NCBI GenBank assembly: GCA_005888675.1
Contig: VBBA01000203.1
Location: 1-7,184 of the forward strand
DNA length: 7,184 nucleotides
Reading direction: 5' to 3'
DNA from: Candidatus Bathyarchaeota archaeon
Lineage (GTDB): Archaea > Thermoproteota > Bathyarchaeia > 40CM-2-53-6
The notes below the pieces were generated by a model. That model saw only the letters and a program-made list of their open reading frames with translations, made no database searches and had not been told where the DNA came from. Positions 5,054 to 7,184 of the stretch are shown one piece after another; the first letter of the stretch is position 1; each line of letters begins with the position of its first letter. Made by a program: the position numbers and the translations under genes.

Positions 5054-5098
5054 GACCTGCGCCTTCGTACGAACCTGCTAAGCCAGGCCCCCGCACGG

Positions 5099-6172
5099 CT
5101 ATCGCGAGGCCTTCTCCAGCCCCTCTTCATAGGGCGGAGTTACAATCCCACGATCAGTCACAATCCTTGTGACCAGCTCGGGCGGTGTGACGTCGAAGGC
5201 CGGATTCATCGCGTTCACCCCTCGCGGTGCTACTCGATGCCCAGCGAGATAGAGGACCTCATTAGGGTCTCTTTCCTCGATTATTATCTTCGAAGGATCC
5301 GTCGCGAGATCAACGGTCGAGACTGGCGCCGCAACGTAGAACGGCACACCGTAGAACCTGGACGCTAGAGCGATCTGTAACGTCCCGATCTTGTTCGCAA
5401 CATGACCCGTCCTCAATATCCTGTCCGCGCCGACAACCACCTTATCCACCAATCCACGGGACATCAACTGGGCGACCGCACTGTCGCAGACGAGAGTAAC
5501 CGGGATGTGGTCGCGCGAGAGCTCGAACGCGGTCAACCGACTGCCTTGCAAGAGTGGCCGAGTTTCCGTCGCTATGACCTTGACCTGTTTTCCTTGCTCG
5601 ACCGCGGACCTCACGAGAGCTAGAGCGGTCCCGTAGCCTGCAGTCGCTAGGGCTCCAGCATTACAATGAGTCAGAACCGTGTCATCATCTTCAATGAGGT
5701 TCGCGCCATACTGACCGATCTTGTGCGCGGCCTCAAGCTCTTCCTGCATGATGGCATCGGCCTCCTGGCGCATCTCTCCTTCCAGATACCGAGATGACCC
5801 GGCACGGTTGCTTGCTTTGTAGACTCTCTCGACGGCCCATCGAAGGTTCACCCCTGTCGGTCTGGTCTGAATCAATTGGTCTGCACTCTTACGCAATATT
5901 TTCCTAGCCTCGTCAAGACTCTCCTGACTTGTCCTCCGTGCCGCCAAGACCAACCCGTAAGCACCCACGACACCAATCAATGGCGCCCCTCTGACTTTCA
6001 TTGATCTGATCGCGCGACAAACCTGGTCGACAGTCCCGAGTCTGATGTATCTCAGTCTGCCCGGGAGGCTTGTGCAGTCCACGGCTTCTAAAGCACCGTT
6101 CCGCCATCGGACTGGTTCTAGCCAATCATTCCTAGAACTTGTCTTCTGTGGTTTAGTCGAATGCTCACGCAT
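5099..6172 (-). CDS. mtnA: S-methyl-5-thioribose-1-phosphate isomerase (eIF2B-like fold)
   Basis: Converts methylthioribose-1-phosphate to methylthioribulose-1-phosphate, a methionine or methylthioadenosine salvage step in the cytosol. From ATG 6172-6170 it has 357 residues, normal for MtnA. Visible blocks are RGAPLIGV (61-68), THCNAGALATAGYGTAL with Cys170, the highly conserved TETRPLLQGSRLTAFEL, VVGADRI with Asp250, NKIGT, FYVAAP.ST, IEER and NPAFDVTPPEL. Cys170 and Asp250 are 80 apart, the same spacing as the catalytic Cys160/Asp240 pair of Bacillus MtnA. HCNAG rather than an HC-x-S type motif argues against ribose-1,5-bisphosphate isomerase, and the catalytic pair argues against a plain eIF2B subunit. 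A TTG at 6196 would add 8 residues, but the ATG has AGGG 8 bases upstream and fits the TATA box. No other salvage genes are in the window, so the downstream route (classic salvage or a DHAP-type shunt) is unknown. Confidence 0.92.
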   Translation of the reverse strand: MREHSTKPQKTSSRNDWLEPVRWRNGALEAVDCTSLPGRLRYIRLGTVDQVCRAIRSMKVRGAPLIGVVGAYGLVLAARRTSQESLDEARKILRKSADQLIQTRPTGVNLRWAVERVYKASNRAGSSRYLEGEMRQEADAIMQEELEAAHKIGQYGANLIEDDDTVLTHCNAGALATAGYGTALALVRSAVEQGKQVKVIATETRPLLQGSRLTAFELSRDHIPVTLVCDSAVAQLMSRGLVDKVVVGADRILRTGHVANKIGTLQIALASRFYGVPFYVAAPVSTVDLATDPSKIIIEERDPNEVLYLAGHRVAPRGVNAMNPAFDVTPPELVTRIVTDRGIVTPPYEEGLEKASR

Positions 6173-6212
6173 TTGAATTGCCCTGTTCTGATCCAAGTCT
6201 TTCTTGACATGG

Positions 6213-6220
6213 CTTTATAG
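6213..6220 (-). promoter_or_regulatory. TATA box of mtnA
   Basis: The - strand reads GGCTATAAAGCC at 6211-6222, a strong archaeal TATA sequence with CTATAAAG at its core. Typical spacing gives a transcript start near 6190, about 18 bases before the ATG at 6172. This supports the ATG over the TTG at 6196. It is the clearest promoter in the window. Confidence 0.65.
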
Positions 6221-6296
6221 CCGTCTCTTCGCGACCGAACTGTTCCTTCCACAGAAAAATCGGTTTGATCGATCACCAGGCTTGGTTTGACTGGAC

Positions 6297-6848
6297 TTGA
6301 CAGCTACAACAGCACCCGCGACCGTCGAAGCTTACGAAGCCTACCTGTCTAAGGGTCGTGTCTACCTTCCAGATCCTGGGAAAGCGATGGAGCTGCGGGA
6401 GCGAGCCTTCGGGACCCTCGCCGGAAACCGAGTGAATCTGAACCCGTACGAGACATTCTATCTCACCGAGAAGAACAAGATCAAGGTCCAGAACAAGACA
6501 ACGCTGAAACCTCTCTCTCTGCAAGAACTCGTTACGAAACTCTCCATCGGCAAGCCCACGATCTGGATCAAGTATCTAGTCTACCGAGACCTTCGCGATC
6601 GAGGATACCTTGTCAGAGAAAGGCAAAGATTCGATTTCGAAACTTTCGGGAAGGGCGCGACCCGTAGACTGATCTACATTGTTTACGAGGGAGGCGAGAC
6701 CAGTCTAGAAGCACTATCGAAAATGTCTGCAAAGGCAAATAGTGAGGGTAAGGATCTGGTGCTCGCTGTTATCGATCGAAGGACCGACATCGTCTACTAC
6801 ACCTTGAACACTGTGGAGGATTTCAAAGATCAGGTGGGCCAGCAATGA
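6297..6848 (+). CDS. endA: tRNA-splicing endonuclease subunit, probably the structural (non-catalytic) type
   Basis: Belongs to the enzyme that cuts introns out of pre-tRNA at bulge-helix-bulge sites. The 183-aa protein starts at TTG 6297, the first start after an in-frame TGA at 6288. Residues about 15-85 form the N-terminal domain. The C-terminal nuclease fold opens with IWIKYLVYRDLRDRGYLV (89-106), the EndA signature, and ends DLVLAVIDRRTDIVYYTL. Catalytic EndA subunits carry Tyr, His and Lys. By eye the Tyr falls at Phe117, the His region reads ATRRLIY with no His (about Thr122), and only Lys152 in GKDLVLAVID lines up. That fits the structural partner in a two-gene heterotetramer, as in Crenarchaeota, whose catalytic subunit would be encoded elsewhere. 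The stop overlaps the hisS start by 4 bp (ATGA), so the two are probably co-translated. Divergent from mtnA; an A-rich stretch at 6254-6261 is the only weak promoter candidate. Confidence 0.85.
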   Translation: MTATTAPATVEAYEAYLSKGRVYLPDPGKAMELRERAFGTLAGNRVNLNPYETFYLTEKNKIKVQNKTTLKPLSLQELVTKLSIGKPTIWIKYLVYRDLRDRGYLVRERQRFDFETFGKGATRRLIYIVYEGGETSLEALSKMSAKANSEGKDLVLAVIDRRTDIVYYTLNTVEDFKDQVGQQ

Positions 6849-7184
6849 AGAGATCTGACAAGCAGAGAACCGGACCCTCAACTGTCACGCAGTCACAGGA
6901 GTTCTCCGTTCCACGTGGGATGCGAGACATCGAGCCCGACGAAATGGCTCGTCGCGTATGGCTTATTGAGAAAATACACAGTGTGTTATGGAGGTATGGC
7001 TTCAAACTTGTCGAGCCAAGCCCAATAGAAAATATTGAGACGTTAGAGGCGAAGTCCGGTCCGGAAATCAGGGATCAGATCTTCTGGTTCAAAGACAAGG
7101 CTGATCGGGAACTGGGGCTTAGGTTCGACCTTACGGTTGGAATGACAAGGATGATCGCCAACCGATTCGATCTTCCAGAGCCGA
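6845..7184 (+). CDS. hisS: Histidyl-tRNA synthetase, 5' part, truncated at the window edge
   Basis: A class II aminoacyl-tRNA synthetase that attaches histidine to tRNA-His. Only the first 113 residues are present; the frame is open at the right edge. After a polar leader of about 18 residues it shows FSVPRGMRDIEPDE (20-33), YGFKLVEPSPIE around motif 1 (51-62) and GLRFDLTVGMTR (91-102), the archaeal HisS form of motif 2, whose Arg93 contacts ATP. The IYELK-type histidine-binding loops and motif 3 lie outside the window, so a HisZ-like paralogue is not formally excluded, but the N-terminus is that of a real HisS. The ATG at 6845 overlaps the endA TGA, which supports both the start and coupled translation. 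GTGGGCC just upstream is a poor ribosome site, in keeping with reinitiation. Confidence 0.9.
   Translation, partial: MKRSDKQRTGPSTVTQSQEFSVPRGMRDIEPDEMARRVWLIEKIHSVLWRYGFKLVEPSPIENIETLEAKSGPEIRDQIFWFKDKADRELGLRFDLTVGMTRMIANRFDLPEP

Noticed and set aside
5064..5073. Palindrome TTCGTACGAA between gfcR and mtnA as a bidirectional terminator
   Set aside because: Only ten bases with no loop and no adjacent T-tract on either strand; may be chance.
5099..6172. Ribose-1,5-bisphosphate isomerase or eIF2B alpha/delta subunit
   Set aside because: The HCNAGALAT block, TETRPLLQGSRLTA and the Cys170/Asp250 pair are those of MtnA, and the length fits MtnA better.
1..7184. CRISPR array, insertion sequence or attachment site
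   Set aside because: No regularly spaced identical direct repeats, no transposase or integrase frame and no tRNA gene with a flanking duplicate were seen.

Overview
The window reads as a piece of an archaeal chromosome. The evidence is a tRNA-splicing endonuclease subunit overlapping a histidyl-tRNA synthetase, a GfcR/PyrE-like phosphoribosyltransferase regulator with an N-terminal HTH, a small dUTPase/dCTP-deaminase family enzyme, TATA-like boxes at archaeal spacing, several TTG starts and weak or missing Shine-Dalgarno sequences. The degenerate EndA subunit points to a heteromeric splicing enzyme, as in TACK-type archaea (Thermoproteota, Thaumarchaeota, Bathyarchaeia). I cannot fix the lineage from sequence alone. 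The base composition looks mid-GC, unlike a typical hyperthermophile.

Left part (1-3235), accessory and surface functions. A + strand gene enters from outside the window; it is the C-terminal end of a secreted subtilisin-like protease followed by two Ig-like beta-sandwich repeats. It converges on a - strand pair: a 165-aa protein with a TTG start, then, 11 bp later, a winged-helix protein with a CxxC-xxx-H cluster. Upstream of that pair is a - strand gene for a secreted protein of about 398 aa. Its mature chain of about 363 residues has no Lys or Arg and is built from Gln/Ser/Ala/Thr repeats with a period near 14 residues. This is the most unusual item in the window.

Middle (3236-5053), nucleotide metabolism. 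A long noncoding stretch ends in three closely spaced inverted repeats just before a dUTPase-type gene. The gene lacks the deaminase glutamate of Dcd and matches E. coli Dut at that position. It is followed by a gfcR-like regulator whose short leader holds a TATA-like box, a dyad, a direct repeat and a four-codon mini-ORF.

Right part (5054-7184). A - strand methylthioribose-1-phosphate isomerase gene (mtnA) converges on gfcR and diverges from a + strand endA-hisS pair. That pair overlaps by ATGA, so tRNA splicing and tRNA charging are probably translationally coupled. hisS runs off the right edge. The right half is conserved housekeeping and the left half looks like fast-evolving secreted and regulatory material.
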